A stretch of 64,000 nucleotides of DNA, from assembly GCA_902798965.1 (NCBI GenBank), contig CADBYS010000010.1:38925-102924 (forward strand), written 5' to 3'. The first letter of the stretch is position 1, and each line of letters starts with the position of its first letter. The DNA comes from an uncultured Bacteroidales bacterium. Lineage in GTDB: Bacteria > Bacteroidota > Bacteroidia > Bacteroidales > Paludibacteraceae. The position numbers and the translations under genes are program-made. Positions 22,942-31,385 of this stretch are shown here, piece after piece. Under the pieces are notes generated by a model. The model made no database searches, was not told the DNA's origin, and saw only the letters and a program-made list of their open reading frames with translations.

Positions 22942-23841
22942 CTATTTCGTCGCCTCATAGCACAGCCGTGCCGAGGCTTTGTCCGGCAAGCACTGCAGTT
23001 TCTTGATGGGCACGCTGAGAACGATTGTGCTTAGCGTCTCGTGCAAACCGTCCATCGCCTCGTGCAGCACTTTCATGCCTGAGCATGACGACAGCATATA
23101 CGCATACGCCATCGAGGGCGTCACGTTGATCATCTTATTCTCGGGTGCTTGCTCCAGATGAACGATGGCGGCTACGGGAACGCGCTCGTTGCGGTAACAG
23201 GGCGTCTTGCCGCTCCACGGCGATCCATATACCCACAAGTGCTTGTCCTTGTCAATCAGCAGGATAGGGTTGTCGTCGTTGAGCAGGTAGGCAGTGTGGA
23301 ACTCCGCCAGCCATTGCCGTGCGTGGGTGGACTTGCCTGTGCCCGAGTGGCCTAAGAACAGTCGTGCCTTGCCCTCATGTACCACTACGGCAGCATGCAT
23401 CTCCAACACACCGCAATGCGCCGTGGCAAAGGCATACAGCAGCATCGCCGCATTATCGATGGCAAAGCGAACGGCGAACAAGTTCAGGTCTCTGAGGATT
23501 GACAAACGTGCCTGACGAAAATCCTTGCCGACACGAATCTCGCAGCACAGCGGCGCATCAGCCACCTGCGCGATGCGGAACAGCCAACCCTGCTCATTGT
23601 GATAGACCTCGATGCGCGGCATATCCTGCTCGGCATTGTCGGTAAAGAAGTGTTCGTAGCCCGCAGGTTCGTCTATCGTGTCCACTGTTTCCAGCTCGAT
23701 GGCAAAACGCCGCTCCTGCTCAGCATACGACTCGTTCGGCACACGGAACGGTGCCATGTTCGCTGCCACCATCAGGTAGCGCTCATCGCCCGACAAGGTG
23801 AACAGCTGCTCGGCAACGCGGTATGTATAGGTTGTATTCAT
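22942..23841 (-). CDS. HPr-kinase-like / PEP-carboxykinase-like ATPase
   Basis: A 299-residue protein. The C-terminal half is a HprK-type kinase domain: LEMHAAVVVHEGKARLFLGHSGTGKSTHARQWL (P-loop GHSGTGKST, residues 164-172), LLNDDNPILL (metal-binding Asp), VYGSPWSGKTPCYRNERVPVAAIVHLEQ. The N-terminal ~130 residues are beta-rich. HprK-like enzymes phosphorylate proteins or, in some lasso-peptide clusters, the peptide itself. Its start follows the prsW stop by 1 nt, so the two are likely translated together. Position next to PqqD and S26 homologues points to peptide modification. Confidence 0.8.
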   Translation of the reverse strand: MNTTYTYRVAEQLFTLSGDERYLMVAANMAPFRVPNESYAEQERRFAIELETVDTIDEPAGYEHFFTDNAEQDMPRIEVYHNEQGWLFRIAQVADAPLCCEIRVGKDFRQARLSILRDLNLFAVRFAIDNAAMLLYAFATAHCGVLEMHAAVVVHEGKARLFLGHSGTGKSTHARQWLAEFHTAYLLNDDNPILLIDKDKHLWVYGSPWSGKTPCYRNERVPVAAIVHLEQAPENKMINVTPSMAYAYMLSSCSGMKVLHEAMDGLHETLSTIVLSVPIKKLQCLPDKASARLCYEATK

Positions 23842-23842
23842 A

Positions 23843-24595
23843 TTACGATTTCAGTTTTTCATCTTTCGACTTGTAGTAAGCCACTTGGTTAGGATCGTTC
23901 TTGTCGCGCTCCAGGTGCTCGGCTATACGGCGCTTGCCGCCACGGAACAGAAGCCAGCAGAAGACGTAGAATGTGAGCACGAGCAGACCGCTTAGTATGG
24001 TTCCCAGACTGGCCATGAACAACAAACCGTCGTACAAACCGTGCAGGGTGACAGGCACCCAGATGATACGCGAACGGTCACGCCACGACATGTCGCCGAA
24101 ATACAGCATGGAGTAGAAGTAACCCATAGCCACTGCGAACATGAAGTGTCCGGGTACGGCAAAGATTGCACGGCTGAAGGCTACGCTCTGCCACTGGTCG
24201 AGGTTGCTGAGCAGATAGATGATGTTTTCCGTTCCCGCAAATCCCATACCGATGCAGCAAGCATATACGATGCCGTCAAAACGCTCGTCAAAGTACGGAT
24301 TCTTGCGCAGCAGCAGCCACAACATCAGCAGTTTCGCCAGCTCTTCGGGGAGCGCTGCACCCACAAATGCCTTCCATAGTGCCTGCAGAAATCCTTGCGG
24401 AGGATCAGGAACAAGTCCTACACCCATAAGCAGTCCCTCCAACAGTGCCGCCAGCATAGCTGACAGCACGCCATAGCCCACACCGCGTAGGATAAGGTTG
24501 ACAGGTTCACGTTGGTACTTGTCTTTCCACCAGATGTAGAATACTAACAAAAACGCCGGCAAGATCGCCGCAAAAATAATAATCAAAGAGTTCAT
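23843..24595 (-). CDS. PrsW-family intramembrane metalloprotease
   Basis: A 250-residue protein with eight membrane helices. The three PrsW motifs are visible: ALPEELAKLLML (EExxK), FDGIVYACCIGMGFAGTENIIYLL, and RAIFAVPGHFMFAVAMG with VPVTLHGLYD. In Bacillus PrsW cuts an anti-sigma factor within the membrane. Here the gene is fused head-to-tail with the kinase-like gene (1-nt gap), so its substrate may be part of that group. It is preceded by rarA after 27 nt. Confidence 0.88.
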   Translation of the reverse strand: MNSLIIIFAAILPAFLLVFYIWWKDKYQREPVNLILRGVGYGVLSAMLAALLEGLLMGVGLVPDPPQGFLQALWKAFVGAALPEELAKLLMLWLLLRKNPYFDERFDGIVYACCIGMGFAGTENIIYLLSNLDQWQSVAFSRAIFAVPGHFMFAVAMGYFYSMLYFGDMSWRDRSRIIWVPVTLHGLYDGLLFMASLGTILSGLLVLTFYVFCWLLFRGGKRRIAEHLERDKNDPNQVAYYKSKDEKLKS

Positions 24596-24622
24596 ACTGT
24601 TGTTCTTAAATCAATTTCTGTA

Positions 24623-25915
24623 TCATTTATCTGTTTTCTCTTCTCCCCACAGGTGTTTCATCCATTCGGCCATGCGTTGCTCGGCGGGACTGCCTTGTGC
24701 GTGCCAGAACTGCCGTCCTTGCAGGGCATCGGGCATGAACTGCTGTTTTACGAAATGGTTCGGGAAGTCGTGCGCATACTTGTATCCCTCGCTGTAGCCG
24801 AGCTCTTCCATCAGTTTGGTCGGGGCGTTCCTCAGGTGCAAGGGCACGGGCAGATTGCCGCTCTGCTGCACTTCCGCCAGGGCTTCGTCGATCGCCAGGT
24901 AGGCGGAGTTCGACTTCTGCGACGTGGCCAGGTAGATCGTTGCTTCGGCCAGTGGGATACGTCCTTCCGGCCAACCGATCTTGGTGAGCGTGTCGAAGCA
25001 GGCATTGGCCACAAGCATGGCGTTGGGGTTGGCAAGACCTATATCTTCGCTTGCCGAGATCACCAGTCGCCGAGCGATGAACTTGGGGTCTTCGCCACCC
25101 GCAATCATCCGCGCCAACCAATAGATAGCGCCATCGGGGTCGCTGCCGCGGATGGACTTGATGAAAGCGGAGATGATATCGTAGTGCAGTTCGCCGTCCT
25201 TGTCGTACGCCACGGGGTTCTGTTGCAGCAGTTGGGTGATGGTGGTGTTGTCGATGACCGTCGTGCCGGAGTTGCTCACCAGCTCGATGATGTTCAGCAT
25301 TTTCCGTGCATCGCCGCCCGCATAACGCAGGATGCTTTCTGTTTCCTTGACCTCAATGTGTTGCTCGCGGATCACCTCATCCTGCTCCAGTGCCCTGTGC
25401 AGCAAAGTCAGCAGATCATCTTTCCCGAGCGGCTTGAGCACATATACCTGACAGCGGCTGAGCAGCGGCGTGATCACCTCGAAACTCGGGTTTTCGGTTG
25501 TGGCGCCGATGAGTGTGACAAGTCCTTCCTCCACCGCGCCGAGCAGACTGTCCTGCTGCGATTTGCTGAATCGGTGTATCTCGTCGATGAACAGGATGGG
25601 GGAGCGCTGGTCGGTTTGTGCGGCAAACAGTCCTTGCTGCGTGCGGCGAACCTGCCGGGCTTTATCCAGCACCTCGCGCACCTCTTTCACGCCCGCGGTC
25701 ACTGCCGACAGGGTGTAGAACGGCCGTTCTAACTGATGGGCGATGATCCGCGCCAGAGTCGTCTTGCCCACACCCGGTTGTCCCCACAGGATGAACGACG
25801 AGAGGTTGCCGCTCTCGATCATCTGCCTCAGTACGGCTCCCTGACCTACCAGGTGCTTCTGGCCTATGTAATCGTCCAACGTTCGCGGACGTAACCTTTC
25901 TGCTAACGGTTGCAT
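24623..25915 (-). CDS. rarA: Replication-associated recombination protein A (AAA+ ATPase)
   Basis: A 430-residue RarA/MgsA. It starts PLAERLRPRTLDDYIGQKHLVG, has Walker A GQPGVGKTTLA, Walker B ILFIDEIHRFSKSQQDSLL, sensor GATTENPSF, and the C-terminal tetramerisation domain (SAFIKSIRGSDPDGAIYWLARMIAGGEDPKFIARRLVISASEDIGLANP; NAPTKLMEELGYSEGYKYAHDF). It acts at stalled replication forks. It overlaps recN by 13 nt, forming a recN-rarA repair unit. Confidence 0.95.
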   Translation of the reverse strand: MQPLAERLRPRTLDDYIGQKHLVGQGAVLRQMIESGNLSSFILWGQPGVGKTTLARIIAHQLERPFYTLSAVTAGVKEVREVLDKARQVRRTQQGLFAAQTDQRSPILFIDEIHRFSKSQQDSLLGAVEEGLVTLIGATTENPSFEVITPLLSRCQVYVLKPLGKDDLLTLLHRALEQDEVIREQHIEVKETESILRYAGGDARKMLNIIELVSNSGTTVIDNTTITQLLQQNPVAYDKDGELHYDIISAFIKSIRGSDPDGAIYWLARMIAGGEDPKFIARRLVISASEDIGLANPNAMLVANACFDTLTKIGWPEGRIPLAEATIYLATSQKSNSAYLAIDEALAEVQQSGNLPVPLHLRNAPTKLMEELGYSEGYKYAHDFPNHFVKQQFMPDALQGRQFWHAQGSPAEQRMAEWMKHLWGEEKTDK

Positions 25916-27501
25916 GTTGCTTCAATTAGTTCTTGCGCATTCTGCATAGCGGATGCGGTGGGTGTATTGCCGCTGAGCATCGTGGCAATTTCCGTCACGC
26001 GCTGCTCGGCAGTGAGGGTACTGATATGCGTCTCGGTGCGCGTCTTGGTGTCTTGCTTATATACTTTGACATGCTGCTCGCCGTATGCGGCAATCTGCGG
26101 CAGGTGGGTGATAGCTATCACTTGCCGGCTCTGCCCCATGCGGCGCATGATATCGCCCATGCGCGTAGCTACGCTGCCGCTCACGCCGGTATCTATCTCG
26201 TCGAAGATGATCGTGGGCAGCGCCGAGGTGGCTGCTGTCAGTGCCTTGATGGATAGCATGATACGGGCTATCTCGCCGCCGGAGGCAACATCTGCCACGC
26301 GCTGCAACGATTGTCCGAGGTTGGCTGCGAACAGGAAATCCACGATATCGTGCCCCGTAGCGGTATACTCCTCGGCAGGCGTGATGCTCACCTCCATCTT
26401 CGCGTGGGCTATGCCCAACTGACTGAGGTCGGCAATCAGCCGCTCGGCTATGGGTTGGCAAACCGCCTTGCGCGACTGCGTCAGTTTGTCGGCGGTTTGT
26501 GCCATCTGCCGGTAGGCTTGTTGTTTCTGCTCGGTTAATCGCTCTATCTCCTCATCGAAATGCTCCAACAGTTGGGATTGTCGTTCCAGCTTGGCTTGCT
26601 CGGCGAGCAGTTCGCTTATCGTGCGGCAACCGAACTTGCGCAACAGAGTCTGTATGAGCATCAACCGCTCCTGCACTTCCGCCAGGCGCCGCGGGTCATC
26701 TTCGATGGCATTCATCCGGCTGTTGGCTTCCTCGGCTATATCCTTGAGCTCGATGTAACTGCTTTGCAGACGTTCCTGCAGTTCTTGCGATGCAGCACTC
26801 AGATCTATCTCGCGCAGGATTTGCAATAGGGATTGTTCGCCTCCGTCGAGCATGTTGTATGCCCGTTGCAGACTCAGCCTTATATCCTCGGCGTGGGACA
26901 GGGTATATTCCTCTTGCTCCAGTTCTTCCTGTTCGCCCTCTTGCAGGTTAGCTTCCTGCAACTGATTGAGCTGGAATAGCACATAATCCGCATCCCTTTG
27001 TGCCTTGGTGGCTTGTGCCTGCAGGTCGCTCAGCGCGGCTGCGGCTGCCAAATATGCCTCGTAGGCTGCGGTGTAGGCTTCGCGCTCAGCGATGTTCTGC
27101 GCTATGGCATCCACCACATCAATCTGAAAACCGCTATCGGCGAGCAGCAGGTTCTGATGCTGGCTGTGGATATCGATCAGGCGCGCGCTGAGCGTCTTCA
27201 GCTCGGCCATGCTTACTACCTCATCGTTCACGAACGAACGTGAGCGGCCGTTCCTGTTCAGCTCGCGGCGGATGATCAGCTCTTCGCCCTTATCCACGAA
27301 TGTGGCTTCAATCACGCATTTCTCTTCCCCCTCGGTGATGGTACGGGTGTCGGCTTTGGCACCCATCACGAGCGCCAGCGCACCGAGCAGGATACTCTTG
27401 CCCGCACCTGTCTCGCCGGTCAGCACCGTGAATCCCTCACTCAAGTCGAGCTCCACATCCGCTATCAAGGCGTAATTATGTATTGCTAAATGTTGTAACA
27501 T
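25903..27501 (-). CDS. recN: DNA repair protein RecN
   Basis: A 532-residue SMC-like repair ATPase: Walker A FTVLTGETGAGKSILLGAL, signature region VASGGEIARIMLSIKAL, Walker B PTIIFDEIDTGVSGSVATRMG, and central coiled coils with RQSQLLEHFDEEIERLTEQKQQAYRQM. It functions in double-strand-break repair. Repeat element copy B ends 10 nt before its start codon. PorD upstream and RarA downstream match the order often seen in Bacteroidota. Confidence 0.95.
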   Translation of the reverse strand: MLQHLAIHNYALIADVELDLSEGFTVLTGETGAGKSILLGALALVMGAKADTRTITEGEEKCVIEATFVDKGEELIIRRELNRNGRSRSFVNDEVVSMAELKTLSARLIDIHSQHQNLLLADSGFQIDVVDAIAQNIAEREAYTAAYEAYLAAAAALSDLQAQATKAQRDADYVLFQLNQLQEANLQEGEQEELEQEEYTLSHAEDIRLSLQRAYNMLDGGEQSLLQILREIDLSAASQELQERLQSSYIELKDIAEEANSRMNAIEDDPRRLAEVQERLMLIQTLLRKFGCRTISELLAEQAKLERQSQLLEHFDEEIERLTEQKQQAYRQMAQTADKLTQSRKAVCQPIAERLIADLSQLGIAHAKMEVSITPAEEYTATGHDIVDFLFAANLGQSLQRVADVASGGEIARIMLSIKALTAATSALPTIIFDEIDTGVSGSVATRMGDIMRRMGQSRQVIAITHLPQIAAYGEQHVKVYKQDTKTRTETHISTLTAEQRVTEIATMLSGNTPTASAMQNAQELIEATCNR

Positions 27502-27511
27502 GTTATTTCAT

Positions 27512-27605
27512 GAATAAGGAGTAAAGACCGCTTCGCTGAAGGAGTAAAGACGAGTTACATCAGTCGAATCCATTTCAGTCTTTATTCCTTACTCCTTATT
27601 CCTTA
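27512..27605 (-). repeat. Palindromic leader element, copy B
   Basis: Fills the gap between porD and recN. The inner frame (start 27573) reads MDSTDVTRLYS...VFTPYS and stops with TGA at 27508-27510, 6 nt before the recN ATG. Confidence 0.8.
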
Positions 27606-27608
27606 TAG

Positions 27609-28541
27609 TCAATTTTGTTTCTCGTTTATGCGCTCGTACGTGTTCTGCTTCGTGGGATCGATGCGCATCAGTGCCTCATATACGTCCTGTTTCTCCTTTT
27701 CCGTGCCGCCCTTGAAGATGTCTGCCAGCTCGTCGGCCTTCGCGTCCAGGAACAGACTGACGATATACGTTGCGGGGCGAGCGGTGTTGGCTTTCACCAG
27801 CACGTTCATTCCTTCGGCAATACGTGCCCGTCCGTTGGCTACGTTGGCAGCCATCTGATCCAAACCCAAACGGTGGTACTCATAGACATATTCGCGGAAC
27901 GGCTTGAAGGCGGCGTCTTGCAGGTTGGAGATGATCGTGTAGCGGTTCTTGTTGCCGCTGCTGCGGTCGTACGCGAGCCATGCTTGTTGCTCGGCTTCGG
28001 TCATGCTGGCACTTTGGCAGGTCTGCACGATGGATTCGCAGGCCTCAAAGCAGCCTTGACCGCCCATGCGCGAGTAGGTTGCCAGATCGCAACCGATGAT
28101 CAGGTAGCAGTAGTACGCCAACATCGCCGTCAGGTTCGTGGTGAACGTCGATTGCTGGAAGTCCAGGCGGTCGAAGTCCTGATATACGAAGTTGAAGTAC
28201 TTGTCGCGCAAGTTCAGCACGGGTGTCATGTACGAGGTGCCATATACCGGTCGGCGGGTTTGTAGCGTCATCTCGCAGCGGTACTCATTGTCCTCCACGC
28301 TGCCCACCACAATCAGCATACTGCACTCTATGCGCTCCATATCGGCGAACGTCATGTTCGTCCACTTGGTGGTGTTCATGTAGTCCTCGATCGACTTCTG
28401 CAACAGTTCAAACGACTGCTTGTTCGTGCCCTCGATCTTCTCGCTGTTCACCGTCACCTTGCAGTTGATCTCCTGTGCCGCGCACAGCATACAACATGCC
28501 AATGTTACTATGCTTATAACTATTTTTCTCATCATAGGCAT
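27609..28541 (-). CDS. porD: DUF4835 protein, PorD-like type IX secretion component
   Basis: A 310-residue secreted protein (signal MRKIVISIVTLACCMLCAAQ). The family pattern is visible: EINCKVTVNSEKIEGTNKQSFELLQKSIEDYMNTTKWTN, LIVVGSVEDNEYRCEMTLQTRRPVYGTSY, VYQDFDRLDFQQSTFTTNLTAMLAYYCYLIIGCDLATYSRMGGQGCFE. In this position before recN, the DUF4835 protein has been named PorD in type IX secretion studies; no other secretion component is in this window. ATGs at 28535 and 28532 are alternative starts. Confidence 0.82.
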   Translation of the reverse strand: MPMMRKIVISIVTLACCMLCAAQEINCKVTVNSEKIEGTNKQSFELLQKSIEDYMNTTKWTNMTFADMERIECSMLIVVGSVEDNEYRCEMTLQTRRPVYGTSYMTPVLNLRDKYFNFVYQDFDRLDFQQSTFTTNLTAMLAYYCYLIIGCDLATYSRMGGQGCFEACESIVQTCQSASMTEAEQQAWLAYDRSSGNKNRYTIISNLQDAAFKPFREYVYEYHRLGLDQMAANVANGRARIAEGMNVLVKANTARPATYIVSLFLDAKADELADIFKGGTEKEKQDVYEALMRIDPTKQNTYERINEKQN

Positions 28542-28586
28542 TCGACTTTTGTCTTTTGTCTTTTGTCTTTTGTCTTTCGACTATTT
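28541..28586. repeat. GACAAAA-type heptanucleotide repeats
   Basis: On the plus strand CTTTTGT is repeated four times between the DUF4831 gene and porD. The last units merge with the DUF4831 stop codon. Confidence 0.65.
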
Positions 28587-29642
28587 GTCAATAGAAACGA
28601 TGTTCCCCGTCAACGGATTGAACTGTATCTTCGTTGTGCCGTTGAGCAGGGCGGCATTCACGGGCACGCTCACGCCCCATTGGGCTATATCCACATAGTC
28701 GCGCACCAATTCCTGTTCGCCGTAGGTGACGGTCATCTCGCTGCGGCTGGGCAAGTTGTAATAGATGCTTGTGCCGGGTTTCTGCGAAGGTTTCTCGTTC
28801 GCCTGCAGTTGGTGAACGGTCTTGCTGATGGCTATGTGTATAGGCTCGCCGCTCAGGTCGTCGGTTGCCACCACGCCGTAGTACTTGCTGAATCGGAAGA
28901 GTATGCCTTCCTCCTTCTTGCCTTCGGCCTTCGGGGTGTAGGTCAGTTCCTTAACATGATGCGTCACGATGCGGCGACCTACGAACAGTGCCGTCAGCTC
29001 CTTCTCGCGTTTGTTGAGCTCCGCCAGCACGAGTTTCAGTGCCTCGCCGTCAGCGGGGTATTTCTCCACATCGCCGCCGAGGATGTTCAGGCGCATCTCG
29101 CGTATGCGGTAGATCTGCTTGGCTGCACCTTCCGCCATCTTCGCGGTGGAGGAAGCCATCAGCTGCTCTTCCAGCAAAGGCATCAGGCTGGTTGTCTCTG
29201 TGCCTATCTTCGTCTCGTTTTTGGTTTTGGCGGGGAACTTGTAGTCTTTCGCCTTTCGCCATTCGTCTTTCGGCTCCATGTTATATCCGGCTAACGTGCC
29301 GAACGGCGTGAGGCTGATCAGTTGCAACTTGGCGCTCTTGTCGCTAAGCACATATTCCCGCGCGGGGTCGGCTATGGCGCTTGGTGTCACCTTTACGTTG
29401 TTGAGCACAAACTGCTTTTCGGCCTTCGTGATCACATCTTTCGTGCCAAGGTAACGCTCCGAGTACTGATAGAACTGCCCGACTTCGGTCACTACCTCGT
29501 CGTACTCAACCGTCACTTTCAGTTGCGTGAGAGGCATATAATATACCAACACGGGTTCTTCTTCCGGCAGGGTCAGCGCCTGCATATTGCCTAATGACAG
29601 GCAGCATAGTACTGCCATCATCCAAATCTTTGTATATCTCAT
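28581..29642 (-). CDS. DUF4831 family secreted protein
   Basis: A 353-residue protein with signal MRYTKIWMMAVLCCLSLGNMQA. The body (PEEEPVLVYYMPLTQLKVTVEYDEVVTEVGQFYQYSERYLGTKDVI...AREYVLSDKSAKLQLISLTPFGTLAGYN) matches the Bacteroidota DUF4831 family, of unknown function. The frame extends upstream to 29729 through the repeat element, giving a longer product without a signal peptide. The signal-peptide ATG is preferred. Confidence 0.82.
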   Translation of the reverse strand: MRYTKIWMMAVLCCLSLGNMQALTLPEEEPVLVYYMPLTQLKVTVEYDEVVTEVGQFYQYSERYLGTKDVITKAEKQFVLNNVKVTPSAIADPAREYVLSDKSAKLQLISLTPFGTLAGYNMEPKDEWRKAKDYKFPAKTKNETKIGTETTSLMPLLEEQLMASSTAKMAEGAAKQIYRIREMRLNILGGDVEKYPADGEALKLVLAELNKREKELTALFVGRRIVTHHVKELTYTPKAEGKKEEGILFRFSKYYGVVATDDLSGEPIHIAISKTVHQLQANEKPSQKPGTSIYYNLPSRSEMTVTYGEQELVRDYVDIAQWGVSVPVNAALLNGTTKIQFNPLTGNIVSIDK

Positions 29643-29666
29643 ATGTTTTTTATTTTTCTGTTTTTT

Positions 29667-29759
29667 GGAATAAGGAGTAAAGACCGCTTCGCTGAAGGAG
29701 TAAAGACAAGTTACATTAGTCGAATCCATTTCAGTCTTTATTCCTTGCTCCTTACTCCA
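29667..29759 (-). repeat. Palindromic leader element, copy C
   Basis: Lies between aroE and the DUF4831 gene. Its edge supplies the last codons and the stop of aroE (29752). Its inner ATG frame (29729) reads on in frame into the DUF4831 gene, the only copy that does so. Confidence 0.8.
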
Positions 29760-30519
29760 TATAGTCCATTCCCATAAAAATCCTCCACGCCGCTTCGGCT
29801 TGCCCCAAGAACATCCCTAAGCCGTTCAGTGTTATGGCGCCATGTTTCTCGCCTTCTTTTAGGAACTTCGTCTGCGGCGGGTTGTATATGCAATCGAACA
29901 GCAGATGATGCTCGGTGATCCAGTTTACCTCGGGCATCTCGTCTTCGTGCGGTTTCATGCCCAGCGGGGTGCAGTTGGCTATGATGTAATGTGCCCGCAC
30001 AACCTCGCGCGTCAGGTCGGCGTAGGTCAGGTCGCCTTTGCCCGGGGTGCGGCTGACGGTCGTCACTTGTACGCCGAGTTGCTCCAGCGCGTAACGTACG
30101 GCTTTCGCTGCCCCGCCTGTACCCAAAACCAACGCTCGTACTACATTCGGCTTTTGGTGAATACTCCCACCCTTTGAGGGAGGGTCGGGGAGGGTCTGGC
30201 TTACGACAAATGGCCTTAGCGTTTCCATCACCCCGATATAATCGGTGTTGTAGCCGCGCTTGTTATGTACCACGTTCACTGCGCCTATCTGTTCGGCTGC
30301 CGGGTCGATGCTGTCCAGGTAAGGGATGATCGCCTCCTTGTAGGGAGAGGTCACGTTCATGCCGTCGAGCGAGTCGAGTAGGGGAACGACATCCTCTATG
30401 CGTTCCAGTTCATATATGTTGAAGTCGGCTTCCACATGTTCCTTTATGAACAATGCGTCGAAATAAACCTTCGACATCGAGTGCCCTAACGGCTTCCCTA
30501 TGATTCCAAAATGCTGCAT
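29752..30519 (-). CDS. aroE: Shikimate dehydrogenase
   Basis: A 255-residue enzyme of aromatic amino-acid synthesis. The substrate motif is GKPLGHSMSKVYFD, the catalytic lysine is in NVTSPYKEAI, the NADP-binding loop is VLGTGGAAKAVRYAL, and the end has CIYNPPQTKFLKEGEKHGAITLNGLGMFLGQAEAAWRIF. Between the two domains there is an in-frame insert (SQTLPDPPSKGGSIHQ) encoded by a GC-rich palindromic repeat. Its start overlaps tilS by 22 bp. The stop codon is contributed by repeat element C. Confidence 0.93.
   Translation of the reverse strand: MQHFGIIGKPLGHSMSKVYFDALFIKEHVEADFNIYELERIEDVVPLLDSLDGMNVTSPYKEAIIPYLDSIDPAAEQIGAVNVVHNKRGYNTDYIGVMETLRPFVVSQTLPDPPSKGGSIHQKPNVVRALVLGTGGAAKAVRYALEQLGVQVTTVSRTPGKGDLTYADLTREVVRAHYIIANCTPLGMKPHEDEMPEVNWITEHHLLFDCIYNPPQTKFLKEGEKHGAITLNGLGMFLGQAEAAWRIFMGMDYME
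30160..30198. repeat. GC-rich palindromic repeat inside aroE
   Basis: Reverse complement of the 21182-21220 element with a few substitutions. Translated in frame as QTLPDPPSKGGSIH in the linker before the NADP domain. Confidence 0.72.
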
Positions 30520-31376
30520 GTGTGTTTTTTGATTACTACTGTTGCTCCATTTAATGTAAATTGCTTGCCGCTTTCCCCGCGTTGCATGGCTTCGTATATC
30601 GCCTCCACGTCTTTGGGCTGGTAGTCCTTGAGTTGTTCGTACAGCTCCACCAATTCCCGTGCCCTCGTCTGCAAGCCGTCCTGCTCATCGGCATAACCTT
30701 GCATGTAGGCGGCTGTGGCGCAGATGTTTTCTATCTCTCCTTTGCTTCGTTCGCTCAGCCAGGCACGTATGCCGTTGCGGCGGATGGTGGTGTCGCTGTT
30801 CGTGGAGTCCTCCACCCAGCCTATATGCCGTATGTCGCGCAGGTAGTGCTGAATGTACTCGTGCGTAGTGCACAGCAACGGTCGGATCACCATCGGTTCG
30901 CCTCCTGTCACGGGGTTCACGCTCTTCGGCCGCATACCTCCCAGGCCGCGCAGTCCCGCACCGCGCAGCAGGTTCATCACTACGGTCTCTGCCTGATCGT
31001 TCTGATGGTGCGCCACGGCTATTGCCTCGCAGCCTTCCTGCCGGGCTACCTGCTCAAACCATCGGTAGCGCAGTTCCCTGGCAGCCATCTCGATGCTCAG
31101 GTGCTTGTCGGCGGCATAACGTTCGGTGTCAAACTCCTGCACAAGCAGACGCACCTCCGTTCGCTCCGCCAATTCCCGCACGAACTGCTCGTCGCGGTTG
31201 CTCTCCTCGCCACGCAGGTGGAAGTTGCAATGGGCTACGATGCAATCATATCCGCCTCGGTGCAGCACATCCAGCAGCGCCACGCTATCCGCGCCGCCAC
31301 TCACGCATACCAGCACCCGTGCTCCTTGCCCGAGCAATCCTTGCCTGCGTATATATTCCTGCACCCTGCGTAACAT
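30498..31376 (-). CDS. tilS: tRNA(Ile)-lysidine synthase, short form
   Basis: A 292-residue PP-loop enzyme that makes lysidine at C34 of tRNA-Ile(CAU). The PP-loop is VLVCVSGGADSVALLDVL (residues 26-31 SGGADS), followed by NFHLRGEESNRDEQFV, LRGAGLRGLGGM and VEDSTNSDTTIRRNGIR. Most Bacteroidota TilS proteins are about 430 residues with C-terminal TilS domains. This one ends soon after the N-terminal domain, so the C-terminal substrate-binding part is reduced or absent. Element D lies 9 nt upstream of its start. Confidence 0.88.
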   Translation of the reverse strand: MLRRVQEYIRRQGLLGQGARVLVCVSGGADSVALLDVLHRGGYDCIVAHCNFHLRGEESNRDEQFVRELAERTEVRLLVQEFDTERYAADKHLSIEMAARELRYRWFEQVARQEGCEAIAVAHHQNDQAETVVMNLLRGAGLRGLGGMRPKSVNPVTGGEPMVIRPLLCTTHEYIQHYLRDIRHIGWVEDSTNSDTTIRRNGIRAWLSERSKGEIENICATAAYMQGYADEQDGLQTRARELVELYEQLKDYQPKDVEAIYEAMQRGESGKQFTLNGATVVIKKHTCSILES

Positions 31377-31385
31377 GTTTCTTTT

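Noticed and set aside
29643-29729. DUF4831 protein extended through the repeat element
   Set aside because: It would hide the signal peptide. The frame continuity is probably a coincidence of the element's position.
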